NCBI GenBank assembly: GCA_947631455.1
Contig: CANRLH010000003.1
Location: 124,001-188,000 of the forward strand
Source: an uncultured Clostridia bacterium
Lineage (GTDB): Bacteria > Bacillota > Clostridia > Oscillospirales > Ruminococcaceae
Direction of reading: 5' to 3'
DNA length: 64,000 bases
Shown: positions 17,807-26,831 of the stretch, piece by piece
Position numbering within the stretch: the first letter of the stretch is position 1
Layout: each line of letters opens with the position of its first letter
Translations under genes and position numbers: made by a program
The notes under the pieces: model-generated
What the model was told of the DNA's origin: nothing
The model's database searches: none
What the model saw: the letters and a program-made list of their open reading frames with translations, nothing else

Positions 17807-18799
17807 CTACTTTCTCTTCTTAGCAAGAACGATTGCTACACCTGCAAGAGCAATTCCGCCGAGAGCAAGACCAGCAGTTGCACCTGTGTTTGCACCAGTT
17901 GATGCTGAAGGTGTTGTAGTTGTTGCTGTCTTGTTGTCAGCAGCCGCAGCAGTTGTTGACTGCTGTCCCGCATTGTTGTTATTTGTGTTTCCTGTTGTTC
18001 CGGATGTCGACTCAGAAGATCCTGAATTAAGACCGGAAAGTGTGAAAGTAACCTCAACAGAAGTCATTGCGTCAATATCATCCTTAACAGGATTGATAAG
18101 CGGAGAATCATTCTTAGTTGTTCCGTATGTGTTGTAGAGCTCAATTCTGTAGTTATAGTTGTCAGGTTCAATATTTCCTGTTACTATTTTTGATGCGTCA
18201 AACTCAGCCGGAACGCCGTCAAACTTAATGCTGTCTACAGTAGCTTTGATCTGAGACGCCTTGTACGGACCTGCTCCCGCGTTCTCATCATACTGTGATT
18301 TAATTGATGTAGCGTCATTCGGAATATGAGTCTTTGTCGCCGAATCATATTTCTCAGTACCGTCAATAAGGCCAACGATATCAATTACAAAAACATCAGG
18401 TGCAAAGAAAGACTCCCAGGTCTCAGCATCGCCGTTGTAAACGAATCCCAGGTTTTCAGGAACTCCGTCAACAATCTTACCGGAAATGTACTCATCGCCA
18501 CCCTCTGGTTTACCCTCAGGAGCATAAACACCAACTGTGTATTGTCCGTCACCGGTTACAACAGCATCCTTACCGAATCCACCTCTGTGTCTGCTTGCGT
18601 TATCACCTGTGCCTACCTCTAAAACATATCCGTGTGGGCCCTGATTACACCAGTCTGCAAACTGACCGGAACAGCACATTAAGAAAGCATCATAACCGTC
18701 AGCAGGCTTTGTCCAAGCAGATGCCGAGAACGAGCTAACTGCTGCGCCAGATATCATAGCTACTGCAGCTGCTCCTGCAATAATCTTCTTAAACTTCAT
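17807..18799 (-). CDS. Secreted surface protein with Thr-rich stalk and C-terminal membrane anchor
   Basis: 330 aa: signal peptide with ASA cleavage site (28/29); a globular domain (about 30-245) that is beta-rich with a Cys-Cys/Cys cluster at the start (CCSGQFADWC); a Ser/Thr/Asn-rich low-complexity stalk (about 247-300); then STGANTG, a hydrophobic Gly/Ala/Leu helix and KKRK. The tail looks like a sorting or stop-transfer signal but lacks a true LPxTG. I do not recognise the globular domain. Strong ribosome site, own promoter and own terminator: a single-gene unit. Confidence 0.82.
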   Translation of the reverse strand: MKFKKIIAGAAAVAMISGAAVSSFSASAWTKPADGYDAFLMCCSGQFADWCNQGPHGYVLEVGTGDNASRHRGGFGKDAVVTGDGQYTVGVYAPEGKPEGGDEYISGKIVDGVPENLGFVYNGDAETWESFFAPDVFVIDIVGLIDGTEKYDSATKTHIPNDATSIKSQYDENAGAGPYKASQIKATVDSIKFDGVPAEFDASKIVTGNIEPDNYNYRIELYNTYGTTKNDSPLINPVKDDIDAMTSVEVTFTLSGLNSGSSESTSGTTGNTNNNNAGQQSTTAAAADNKTATTTTPSASTGANTGATAGLALGGIALAGVAIVLAKKRK

Positions 18800-18834
18800 T
18801 GCAAAAAACTCCTTTACATAATTTTATACTTTAT

Positions 18835-18863
18835 ATTTTACAGTATTTTAACCGTCTTTTCAA
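18835..18863 (-). promoter_or_regulatory. Promoter of the surface-protein gene
   Basis: TTGAAA (18858-18863), 17-nt spacer, TAAAAT (18835-18840) on the minus strand, about 35 nt before the ATG, which is preceded by AAAGGAG. Confidence 0.65.
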
Positions 18864-18947
18864 TGTGCTATTTATACAAATTTGCCCCTGTATTTCTAGC
18901 TATTTTAGACAACTTTTTTACAAAATTCACAAAAAGCTAAGGGATGA

Positions 18948-19739
18948 TTATATTATATTGCTATCTTGTGCTTTACCCTTTCTGCGCTGAAGCTTTCCTG
19001 TTATAAACAAAAGTGGTTTCGTGGGGACAAATCTGCTCAAAAATGTAAGAGCCTTCATCATCACAGTTGGAACAATTATCATCTTTCTCTCCTCAAACAT
19101 ATTGTAAACTCCATCGATTGCACAGCTCTTTGCGGAAATCCCACCAAGGCTGAAGCTAACTCCCGCCACTTTATTGAATTCAGTGTCAACTGGCCCGGGG
19201 CAAAGCGCTCCGACATACACGCAACTTCCCTTTTCATGCAGCTCTTCATTTACAGCGCGAGTGAGATCAACTACATAAGACTTTGTTGCATAGTATGTCG
19301 CCATATACGGTCCACCGCTCATAAGACCCGCAGAGGACGCCACATTCAATATATATCCAAAATCCTTTTTCTCCATATCGCGAAGAAACAACTTTGTGAG
19401 AATATGAACAGCCTTGCAGTTTACGTCGATCATCTTTGTCTCAATACCAAGATCAGTATCTGAAAACTCACCGTATGCACCAAAACCCGCATTGTTTATA
19501 AGCACATCTACCTTTTCGTGCTCAACGCTTTGATAAAGACTATAACAGTTGTTCTCCTCAGATAAATCACAATCTACGATGTTTACATCAACATCATAAT
19601 TTTCAAGTATATCCGCCGCCAGTTCCTCAAGTCTGTCAAGTCTTCGTGCAACAAGTATAAGCGAAAAACCTCTGTATGCCAGAATTTTTGCAAATTCTCT
19701 GCCGATACCAGAGCTTGCCCCTGTAATAAGTGCTAACAT
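18948..19739 (-). CDS. Short-chain dehydrogenase/reductase (SDR) family oxidoreductase
   Basis: NAD(P)-dependent oxidoreductase of 263 aa. Rossmann motif TGASSGIG at 7-14 (basic residues after the second strand, VARRLDR, favour NADP), NNAGFGAYG, catalytic Ser in NVASSAGLM and YxxxK in YYATK, then PGPVDTEF. A hydrophobic C-terminal segment (about 225-250) suggests membrane association, as in DltE/YqjQ-like SDRs. A strong AAAGGAGG precedes the ATG. Last gene after yifB; substrate unknown. Confidence 0.92.
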   Translation of the reverse strand: MLALITGASSGIGREFAKILAYRGFSLILVARRLDRLEELAADILENYDVDVNIVDCDLSEENNCYSLYQSVEHEKVDVLINNAGFGAYGEFSDTDLGIETKMIDVNCKAVHILTKLFLRDMEKKDFGYILNVASSAGLMSGGPYMATYYATKSYVVDLTRAVNEELHEKGSCVYVGALCPGPVDTEFNKVAGVSFSLGGISAKSCAIDGVYNMFEERKMIIVPTVMMKALTFLSRFVPTKPLLFITGKLQRRKGKAQDSNII

Positions 19740-19757
19740 AATTTTATCCTCCTTTAT

Positions 19758-21281
19758 TTAACCGAAATATTTTCGGTCAAGTGATCTATATGATACTGCA
19801 AGCGCTATGTGGCTTTTATCTATCAGTCTGTCACCGGACATATCGGCTGCCGTTCTGGCAACTTTAAGGATCCTGTCATAACCGCGTGCTGAAAGTCCTA
19901 ACCGTTCAAATATGTCCTTTAAAAGTGACATTGCAGAATCAGTCATAACACAGACCTCATCTATAATATCGCTTGTTATCTGTGCGTTGCAGGTTATGTC
20001 TGTGCCTTTGAATCTGTTATTTTGAACCTCTCTTGCTCTCTGTACCCTTTCACGTATTGCGGACGACGGTTCTTCCTTTATATCAGAAGAAATGTCCTCA
20101 AACTCGACAGGAGGGACCTCAACCTGTATGTCAATTCTGTCAAGCATCGGTCCGCTTATACGCGAAAGATACTGTTTGACCTTTTTGTCAGAGCAGATAC
20201 ACTCCTTTTTAGGGTGACCATAATACCCGCAGGGACAGGGATTCATTGCTGCCACAAGCATTATTGAGCTTGGATACGAAACACTTCCCCATGCTCTGGA
20301 GATAGTGACTTTTCTGTCCTCAAGCGGCTGCCTTAAAACCTCAAGTGTAGACCTGTCAAACTCCAAAAGCTCATCTAAGAAAAGCACACCGTTGTGCGCA
20401 AGAGAGATCTCTCCCGGCTTTGGCACGGTTCCACCGCCTGAAAGACCAACACTTGATATAGTGTGGTGCGGAGCGCGAAAAGGTCGTCTTGTCACAAGGG
20501 GATCTTCATTGTCCAGTATTCCCGCTATGGAATGTATGTTAGTGGTCTCTATCGCCTCCTCAAACGTCATCTTCGGCAATATTGAAGGAAGCCTTTTTGC
20601 CAGCATACTTTTTCCGCTTCCAGGTGAGCCTATCATAAGTATATTATGCCCGCCGCTCGCCGCGATTTCAAGTGCTTTTTTAACAGATTTCTGTCCTTTT
20701 ACATCCTTATAATCAAGCGTTTCGTCAAAAGCGTCATCGCTTGGTGTATATCCGGTGAACGGTCTGATTATTCTTCCGGAAAAATGCTCAAACAACTCTG
20801 TAAGGCTCTTTACCGGGTAAACCTTAACTTTTCCGCAGACACTTGCTTCTTTCGCATTCTGGCTTGGCAAAAACAGCTTTTTGATCCCTGCTTTTCCGGC
20901 AGTGATCGCCATGGGAAGCACTCCGTTTACCGGTCTGATCTCACCGCCGAGTGAAACCTCTCCTATAAAAGCGCAGTCTTCAATTTTCTGAACTTTTACG
21001 GTTCCCATTATTGAAAAAAGTGCTACCGCTATCGCAAGATCGTGAGCAGATCCAGTCTTTTTGGTGTCCGCCGGCGCCAAGTTCAATGTGATCTGTGCTT
21101 CAGGAAACCTCAGTCCGCTTGAACGAAAAGCAGATTTGAGCCTTTCTCTGCTCTCCCTTACGGCAGTATCAGCACAGCCAACTATGTCAAATGACGGGAT
21201 TCCCTTTACCGCCTCAATTTCTGCCCTGACCATAAAGGCATTCATACCTATAAGACCAATGCTTTTTACTTCTGCAAACAT
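19758..21281 (-). CDS. yifB: YifB/ComM-family AAA+ ATPase (Mg-chelatase-like)
   Basis: 507 aa. N-terminal Lon-protease-like domain, then an Mg-chelatase-type AAA+ module with Walker A GSPGSGKS, Walker B region VLFLDELLEFDR, the AAMNPCPCGYYG motif and a C-terminal Mg_chelatase_C helical domain. The ComM homologue in naturally competent bacteria is a branch-migration helicase; the role in this organism is inferred. An in-frame GTG lies three codons upstream, but the ATG at 21281 gives the better spacing to GAGAG and the N-terminus usual in Firmicutes. Confidence 0.93.
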   Translation of the reverse strand: MFAEVKSIGLIGMNAFMVRAEIEAVKGIPSFDIVGCADTAVRESRERLKSAFRSSGLRFPEAQITLNLAPADTKKTGSAHDLAIAVALFSIMGTVKVQKIEDCAFIGEVSLGGEIRPVNGVLPMAITAGKAGIKKLFLPSQNAKEASVCGKVKVYPVKSLTELFEHFSGRIIRPFTGYTPSDDAFDETLDYKDVKGQKSVKKALEIAASGGHNILMIGSPGSGKSMLAKRLPSILPKMTFEEAIETTNIHSIAGILDNEDPLVTRRPFRAPHHTISSVGLSGGGTVPKPGEISLAHNGVLFLDELLEFDRSTLEVLRQPLEDRKVTISRAWGSVSYPSSIMLVAAMNPCPCGYYGHPKKECICSDKKVKQYLSRISGPMLDRIDIQVEVPPVEFEDISSDIKEEPSSAIRERVQRAREVQNNRFKGTDITCNAQITSDIIDEVCVMTDSAMSLLKDIFERLGLSARGYDRILKVARTAADMSGDRLIDKSHIALAVSYRSLDRKYFG

Positions 21282-21297
21282 ATTATTCACGCTCTCT

Positions 21298-22866
21298 TTA
21301 TCTGATGCACTGCATTATTTTTACGGCAGCCTTAATACCGTCTACTGCGGCGGACATTATTCCACCCGCATATCCCGCTCCCTCTCCCGCCGGATAAAGA
21401 TTTTCTATTCCTAAAGCTGTCATATCATCTTTTCTGACAATTCTTACGGGGGATGACGTTCTGGTCTCAGGAGCTGTGAGAAGTCCGTCTGAAAAGCAAC
21501 GCATTTTTTTTGAAAATCTGTCAAGGCCGGTTTTCATTTTATCTGTTATTGTTTTAGGGAACAGATCTGAAAAGTTTGAATATATCACACCCCTGTTATA
21601 AGTTGGTTTTATTTCCGATTTTATAGTCACATCGTCATTGATAAAGCCCTTTACGCTCATACACGGAGCTTCATATCCTCCGGTCATATCAAACGCCTTT
21701 TTCTCAAGGCTCTGAGCAAACCTTACGCCATCAAGCGCATTAGTTCCAAAATCACCGGGCGTTACTGATACAACAAGAGCCGCATTTGCGTTTTTTCCAT
21801 CTCTTGAGCTTAAACTCATTCCGTTTGTAAGCACACTATTCCGTTCACTCTGAGCCGGCACAACATATCCTCCGGGACACATGCAAAATGTATATACAGC
21901 CGAACCGTCGGAAAATCTGTGGGAAAGCTGGTATTCTCCCCGGGGAAGTCTTTTATCTCCCGCAAGAGACCCGTAAAGGCTCAGGTCAACGTCACACTGC
22001 AAGTGCTCTATTCTCGCTCCCACAGAAAATGGCTTTGGCTCAATAACGACACCGCTTCTGAGCAGAAGCTCAAAGGTATCCCTTGCGGAGTGACCAATTG
22101 ATAAAATAAGCTTGTCCACTTGTATTTCTCTTCCCTTAGAATAAACACCGCTTATTCTGCCATTTTTCACATTAAGCCCGTCAAGCGGTGAATCAAACAG
22201 TATATTCCCGCCAAGTGATTTAATTTCTTTTCTGATATTTACAACTATCGCTCTTATTTTGTCAGTGCCTATATGCGGCTTGGCCGATGTGAGGATATGC
22301 TCATCAGCGCCGAAATAAACAAGCTCTTTCAAAACCACGCGGCAAAGAGGATCCTTTATACGGGTGGTAAGCTTACCGTCAGAAAATGTTCCGGCTCCGC
22401 CTTCGCCGAACTGCACATTTGCATTCTCATCAAGCATACCGCCGTTCCAGAAGGAATCAACGGCCTTTATCCTGTCCTCCATTTTAGAGCCGCGCTCAAG
22501 CACAAGAGGCTTATATCCCGCGCGTGCCAAAACAAGAGACGCAAACATTCCGGCGGGGCCAAAGCCTGCAACGACTATCCTGTTATCTTTTGGTAAATTA
22601 GTTTCAGGCGCAAAAACCTCATCACTGTATACGGAAAGTCCCAAGCGACTTGCAACTGCGGTCTCTTGCCTTTTGTCAAAAAGCTCGACTATAAATGAGT
22701 ATACATTTGATATCTCTCTGCCGCGTCTTGCGTCAAGCGAGCACTTGTAGACATTTATGCTTTTTACACTTCCGTCACTGACTCCCAAAGCGCGCACGGC
22801 TTTTTTTCTGGCATAATCAACACTTTCAGTGAACGGACATTTTATCTGATGAATTATTAAAGGCAA
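21298..22866 (-). CDS. FAD-dependent oxidoreductase of the large FAD/NAD(P)-binding family
   Basis: 522 aa flavoprotein. After an N-terminal alpha/beta domain of about 95 residues it has the dinucleotide-binding AGFGPAGMFASLVLA (about 100-115), GxGxAGTFSDGKLTTR, a mid-domain, and the C-terminal FAD motif AGEGAGYAGGIMSAA. Members are annotated only as FAD-dependent proteins; the reaction is unknown. Starts with TTG behind GAGAGGAG. A hairpin separates it from cdaR, so expression may be reduced relative to cdaAR. Confidence 0.9.
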   Translation of the reverse strand: MPLIIHQIKCPFTESVDYARKKAVRALGVSDGSVKSINVYKCSLDARRGREISNVYSFIVELFDKRQETAVASRLGLSVYSDEVFAPETNLPKDNRIVVAGFGPAGMFASLVLARAGYKPLVLERGSKMEDRIKAVDSFWNGGMLDENANVQFGEGGAGTFSDGKLTTRIKDPLCRVVLKELVYFGADEHILTSAKPHIGTDKIRAIVVNIRKEIKSLGGNILFDSPLDGLNVKNGRISGVYSKGREIQVDKLILSIGHSARDTFELLLRSGVVIEPKPFSVGARIEHLQCDVDLSLYGSLAGDKRLPRGEYQLSHRFSDGSAVYTFCMCPGGYVVPAQSERNSVLTNGMSLSSRDGKNANAALVVSVTPGDFGTNALDGVRFAQSLEKKAFDMTGGYEAPCMSVKGFINDDVTIKSEIKPTYNRGVIYSNFSDLFPKTITDKMKTGLDRFSKKMRCFSDGLLTAPETRTSSPVRIVRKDDMTALGIENLYPAGEGAGYAGGIMSAAVDGIKAAVKIMQCIR

Positions 22867-22899
22867 GCCCCTGCTCCTCTCATTACTTTAAACAAAACA

Positions 22900-22928
22900 G
22901 GCGGAAACGAAAAACAATCATCTCCGCC
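22900..22928 (-). terminator. Possible attenuating terminator between cdaR and the FAD protein
   Basis: GGCGGA/TCCGCC arms (22900-22905, 22923-22928) with a 17-nt loop, then TGTTTTGTTT on the minus strand. The stem is short, so read-through into the FAD-protein gene is likely. Confidence 0.45.
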
Positions 22929-22937
22929 GAAATATAA

Positions 22938-24251
22938 CTACTCCTCGTCCGAAATTGACAGAGTTACTTTGTAATCGCCGTACGCCCATACGCCCTTATT
23001 CTCAGGGCAGTATATGGTGACAAGAAACGTATCGTTTGAAAGCTCTGCTTTAGACAGATCCAGAACCGCTATGAAGTCATTGTTGTCAAGGCCGTCTATA
23101 TCCTCAGATCGGCCGTAAATAATAACGTCTTTTATCTCATCTGTAACCACACTTGCTTTTTTGCCTGCCGGAATATTCTGAAGCTTTATAGCAGACTTCG
23201 GCACGGTTATTTTCTTGCTTGAAAAGCCGACATCTTTATAATTTACATAAACCGTGTTCACTTCGCCGTCAGATGCGGTAAGCCCCTTTTCTGAAAGCGC
23301 CGCGTTTATGGCTGCCTTGCTGATTGTTGCAGTGGCTCCCGGACTTACATCACGCAGGTTAAGATCAAGATTTATACTCAAGTCCCTTTGAACTTCTCCT
23401 ACGGCAGATACATTTATAGCCTGAGGTGAAATTGTAGACACGATCACGCTTGAATCAAATATGTTTCCCGCATCCTCACCCTGTGAGTTTTTAAAGTTTA
23501 CGTAAATAGGTGCGGAATCTTTTTTCGTTACGTTGACAGACACCGAAATGGATTCAGGTGATACGGTGAGTCCTTCCTTATTTATCTCATTACCCTCGCT
23601 GTCATACAGCACGATCTCAGTATTGGTCGTGGTGAACGCCTCTGTAAGATCATCAGCGCTTTCAAGAACTCTTACAGACGCTGAGCTTATAGAATCAACA
23701 AGTGTTTTTGCTCCTTCAATATTTATCGTATTTGGCGATATAACCGGTAAATCCTTGACAAAGCCATCAGCTGTGACAAGCGACGAGGTATCAACACGAT
23801 CAGAGGTTATTTCCAAAACCCTGGTAGCGTTAAAATCAAATGAGAGCGTCACCGTCTTCGGGCTTACCGACAGAACTTCAATAGCATCAGAATTGGCCGA
23901 AGTTACATTAACATCAAGCGTATACTCACCGCTTTTGGTTACCCCGGAAGTGTCAACAGACGCAATGAGATTATCGGATGTGTAATCTCCTATGACATAT
24001 CTTGCGCCGGAAATGTTTGCTGAAACGGTTATTTTATCGCTGTTCTGGGCTATGAGATTAGTGCCCTCTGAAGCACCGCCTGACAGCGATACCGAAAGAG
24101 GTATACCTGAAATTCTCTTTTCTACATTCGGATATACGGCGATCGACAGCGTGAACCACAAAATCAGTGCAAGCACAACCGCGAGAATTTTTACAAAAAG
24201 CCTGCTGTCTAAGAGCCTGGAAAGATTGAGTCTTAATTTTATTTTTTCCAT
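22938..24251 (-). CDS. cdaR: YbbR-domain regulator of diadenylate cyclase (CdaR)
   Basis: 437 aa. One N-terminal membrane helix (about 18-40), then an extracytoplasmic chain of three to four YbbR repeats of about 80-90 residues, visible as recurring V-x-V-x-V strands and spacings such as VNVTSANSDAIEVLSVSPKTVTL. CdaR binds the membrane part of CdaA and modulates c-di-AMP synthesis. Its ATG overlaps the end of cdaA by 13 nt, the standard cdaAR arrangement. glmM, often third in this operon, is absent here. Confidence 0.92.
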   Translation of the reverse strand: MEKIKLRLNLSRLLDSRLFVKILAVVLALILWFTLSIAVYPNVEKRISGIPLSVSLSGGASEGTNLIAQNSDKITVSANISGARYVIGDYTSDNLIASVDTSGVTKSGEYTLDVNVTSANSDAIEVLSVSPKTVTLSFDFNATRVLEITSDRVDTSSLVTADGFVKDLPVISPNTINIEGAKTLVDSISSASVRVLESADDLTEAFTTTNTEIVLYDSEGNEINKEGLTVSPESISVSVNVTKKDSAPIYVNFKNSQGEDAGNIFDSSVIVSTISPQAINVSAVGEVQRDLSINLDLNLRDVSPGATATISKAAINAALSEKGLTASDGEVNTVYVNYKDVGFSSKKITVPKSAIKLQNIPAGKKASVVTDEIKDVIIYGRSEDIDGLDNNDFIAVLDLSKAELSNDTFLVTIYCPENKGVWAYGDYKVTLSISDEE

Positions 24252-25111
24252 TTTCTCTTCACCCTTTCAGCCAAGCCCTGTAGCTTTGCGTCATCCTCAA
24301 CAGGCATAAGCTTTTTGGTAAGAAGCTTTTTTAAGCTCTCCTTATTATAGCCCCTTGTCAAAACGCCGTCCTCTGCAACGGAGATGTTTCCCGTTTCTTC
24401 TGACACAACCACTACCAGAGCATCACTTACCTCGCTTATCCCGATAGCGGCTCTGTGCCGCGAACCAAGCTGCTTGTTGATAAATTCCTCCTTCTGCGGC
24501 TTCGGAAGAAAGCACCCTGCCGCAAGGATCATTCCGTCTCTTATAATAACCGCTCCGTCATGCAGCGGAGTGTTCGGGAAAAAGATGTTTCCGAATACAG
24601 CGGCAGACGGTGTGCAGTTGAGTATAGTTCCCGTGTCTATCTGCTCACCTAGTTTGGTCATCCTTTCGCAGACGATAAGCGCACCGGTTTTGGTCGATGA
24701 AAGACTTGCAGAAGATTCACATATTGCATCAATACAGTTTTCCCATGCTGCGAAAGAACCGTTTACATCCATTGGATTTAACGAATACAGACTCACAACT
24801 TTCGTTCTTCCCATCTTTTCGAGTATTCGCCTGAGCTCCGGCTGAAACAGAATAACTATCGCCAGAAATCCCCAACTGAAAAACGTCTGAAGTATATACG
24901 TCATTGCTTTTAATTCGAAAAAGTCTGCAATAAAATAGCAGAGTATTATCAATATGATTCCCTTGACAAGCTGACCGGCTCTGGTTTCTCTCGCGATCTG
25001 TATACCCTTGTATAACAAAAATGACAAAATGGCAATGTCTAATACATCAAATACCGTCATGGATTTTATTATGCTTATAAATGCGTCAAACAAGTTAGTT
25101 ATCGTATCCAA
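24239..25111 (-). CDS. cdaA: Membrane diadenylate cyclase CdaA
   Basis: Makes c-di-AMP from two ATP; the nucleotide controls K+ and osmolyte balance and wall homeostasis. 290 aa with three N-terminal membrane helices (about 20-92) and a cytoplasmic DAC domain containing the DGA (185-187) and RHR (218-220) catalytic motifs. I start it at the TTG at 25111 because AAGGGAA lies 9 nt upstream; an upstream TTG (25132) has no ribosome site. It has its own promoter and is followed by cdaR. Confidence 0.95.
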   Translation of the reverse strand: MDTITNLFDAFISIIKSMTVFDVLDIAILSFLLYKGIQIARETRAGQLVKGIILIILCYFIADFFELKAMTYILQTFFSWGFLAIVILFQPELRRILEKMGRTKVVSLYSLNPMDVNGSFAAWENCIDAICESSASLSSTKTGALIVCERMTKLGEQIDTGTILNCTPSAAVFGNIFFPNTPLHDGAVIIRDGMILAAGCFLPKPQKEEFINKQLGSRHRAAIGISEVSDALVVVVSEETGNISVAEDGVLTRGYNKESLKKLLTKKLMPVEDDAKLQGLAERVKRKWKK

Positions 25112-25161
25112 AAAATCCACTTCCCTTAGCAAAAAGACTTGCTGCCTGTCTATTCACATTC

Positions 25162-25190
25162 AGTATATCATATTTTTTAATTTTATACAA
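25162..25190 (-). promoter_or_regulatory. Promoter of the cdaA-cdaR operon
   Basis: TTGTAT (25185-25190), 17-nt spacer, TATACT (25162-25167) on the minus strand, in the 105-nt gap after the cysteine desulfurase-like gene. Confidence 0.65.
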
Positions 25191-25216
25191 GTGAAAATTA
25201 AGATTTTTTCAGCCTT

Positions 25217-26332
25217 TTATGCTTTTTTTATTGCGCTCAACAGAACATTTACTTCGCTTTGACGGTTCATAACAGACGGTGAGAACCTGACGGTTCCATT
25301 GCTTTGGGTACCAAGATATTTGTGTGCCAGGCCCGCACACTGATAACCTCCTCTGAGATATATTCCGCGATTGCTTAAATACTCCGCAAGCTCGTTTGAA
25401 TCATAGCCCTCCTTGTTAAAGGACACCACGGCAGAGTAATTTCCGCTTCCTCTTATTACCGTTATGCCGCGCTGCCCTTTAAGTCCATTTAAAAAACTTT
25501 CGGTCAGCTTCATTTCATAATCATGTATTCTGTTTATACCCTTGCTTTTTACAAATTTGATCCCTTCTCCAAGACCCATTATTCCCACGGTGTTTACCGT
25601 TCCGCTTTCAAGCTGCTCCGGCAAAAAATCAGTCTGCTCAAGCTCAAGCGAGGTCGCTCCGGTTCCGCCCTCAATAATTGTCGACAGTGAAAACCGGCCT
25701 GACGATATAAGAAGTCCCGTGCCGGTAGGTCCATAAAGTCCCTTGTGTCCCGACATACACAAAAAGTCGTAGCCATCGCTCATGCTTATTGGCAAAACAC
25801 CTGCCGCTTGTGCAGCATCAGCAATATATACAATACCCTTTCTGCGGCAGATCTTTCCTATCTCTCTGTACGGCAGTATCTGACCTGTAACATTTGAGCA
25901 TATAGTCACAATCACTGCTTTTGTGTTCTCCCTGATAAGCGCCTTTAATCGTCTGAGCGTTACCTCATCGTCATCGTCAACCTCAAGTACAGAGAAGGAT
26001 ACTCCCCTTTTTGACATGGCATATACAGGCCTCGATACGCTGTTGTGCTCAAGCGACGATATTATGCAGTGATCGCCACGATGCAGACATCCCTTTATAG
26101 CCATGTTGAGTGCGTGCGTGCAGTTTAGCGTAAAAACTACGTTTTCTGTCTTTGCCCCGAACATCTGAGCGGCAGATTCTCTTACTAAAAATACCTTTTC
26201 TGATGTTTTTACCGAAAGCTTATGTCCGCTTCTTCCGGGATTTCCTCCGTAAAATCTGACGGCGTCTGCCACAGCTCTTGACACGGAAGGCGGCATTGGA
26301 TAGGTAGTTGCAGAATTATCAAAGTTTATCAT
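25217..26332 (-). CDS. Class V aminotransferase, cysteine desulfurase-like
   Basis: PLP enzyme of 371 aa. The PLP lysine is in SGHKGLYGPTGTG (Lys about 188); N-terminal NSATTYPMP; C-terminal active-site loop RGGYQCAG with the persulfide cysteine. It matches the subgroup of cysteine desulfurase-like proteins commonly paired with DUF3343 proteins. The substrate may be cysteine or selenocysteine; the exact recipient of sulfur is unknown. It starts 12 nt after the DUF3343 gene behind GAGGTGAG. No iscU/sufU lies nearby. Confidence 0.92.
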   Translation of the reverse strand: MINFDNSATTYPMPPSVSRAVADAVRFYGGNPGRSGHKLSVKTSEKVFLVRESAAQMFGAKTENVVFTLNCTHALNMAIKGCLHRGDHCIISSLEHNSVSRPVYAMSKRGVSFSVLEVDDDDEVTLRRLKALIRENTKAVIVTICSNVTGQILPYREIGKICRRKGIVYIADAAQAAGVLPISMSDGYDFLCMSGHKGLYGPTGTGLLISSGRFSLSTIIEGGTGATSLELEQTDFLPEQLESGTVNTVGIMGLGEGIKFVKSKGINRIHDYEMKLTESFLNGLKGQRGITVIRGSGNYSAVVSFNKEGYDSNELAEYLSNRGIYLRGGYQCAGLAHKYLGTQSNGTVRFSPSVMNRQSEVNVLLSAIKKA

Positions 26333-26344
26333 TCTCTCACCTCA

Positions 26345-26569
26345 CTATCTAACATAGCCGGACGCCGCGTCTTTGTACTTTATGTCGTTCATTCTCAGAA
26401 TCGATGTAACACGCGCTATATCGTCCTTTATCCTTATCGAATATCCGCACCCGGAAAAATATCCGGACGGAGTCTTCTGTATTTCACAGTACATTTTCTT
26501 TGAGTTTAAAATCCGCTTTGCCTTCTGCGCATAGGTAATACTTGTCATTGCAATAAGATTGTATGTCAT
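26345..26569 (-). CDS. DUF3343 small protein (putative sulfur/selenium carrier-like)
   Basis: 74 aa. Ferredoxin-like alpha/beta pattern with two cysteines, Cys28 (MYCEIQ) and Cys41 in the conserved SGCGYSI motif. The family is annotated as a putative Se/S carrier because it sits beside cysteine desulfurase-like enzymes, as it does here; biochemical function is not established. The ATG at 26569 lies 8 nt after AAGGAG, so I reject the longer frame. Preceded by a structured leader with alternative hairpins. Confidence 0.85.
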   Translation of the reverse strand: MTYNLIAMTSITYAQKAKRILNSKKMYCEIQKTPSGYFSGCGYSIRIKDDIARVTSILRMNDIKYKDAASGYVR

Positions 26570-26591
26570 TTGTATTACTCCTTGATTTTGC

Positions 26592-26633
26592 AAGGCACAC
26601 CGCTTGCCTTACAGGAATTTGCGCGGTATGCCT
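26592..26633 (-). promoter_or_regulatory. Leader with two mutually exclusive hairpins upstream of DUF3343/desulfurase
   Basis: An 11-bp stem with one G-U (26593-26603 with 26623-26633) competes with a perfect 6-bp stem (26592-26597 with 26605-26610), because both use the same segment. It lies immediately upstream of the AAGGAG of the DUF3343 gene. This is attenuator- or riboswitch-like geometry, but no known riboswitch consensus is visible. Confidence 0.4.
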
Positions 26634-26712
26634 CACTATTTTTTCTACCTTTTCATTTTATGTTGAAAATTAAGACTTTGTGATTTTTATTGCAGTAATT
26701 TCGGACATAAAA

Positions 26713-26737
26713 AAGGAGCTGAATAAAGCAGCCCCTT
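26713..26737 (-). terminator. Terminator after the amidase-like gene
   Basis: Nine-bp stem with one G-U (26713-26721 with 26729-26737), loop of 7, then TTTTTTATG on the minus strand. The rest of 26594-26831 is AT-rich with no ORF I can support. Confidence 0.82.
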
Positions 26738-26831
26738 TGCTTGGTTTTATATAGTTTATAAAATCGCCGAATTAAAATATGTTTCATCGACAATGAATAT
26801 GTCACGCAAAAAAGCATTTCTGCAACCCGAT

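Noticed and set aside
17807-17900. LPxTG sorting signal on the surface protein
   Set aside because: The tail has a hydrophobic segment and basic end but the motif before it is STGANTG, not LPxTG.
26345-26569. Selenocysteine codon in the DUF3343 protein
   Set aside because: Both key positions are ordinary Cys codons and there is no in-frame TGA followed by a SECIS-like hairpin.
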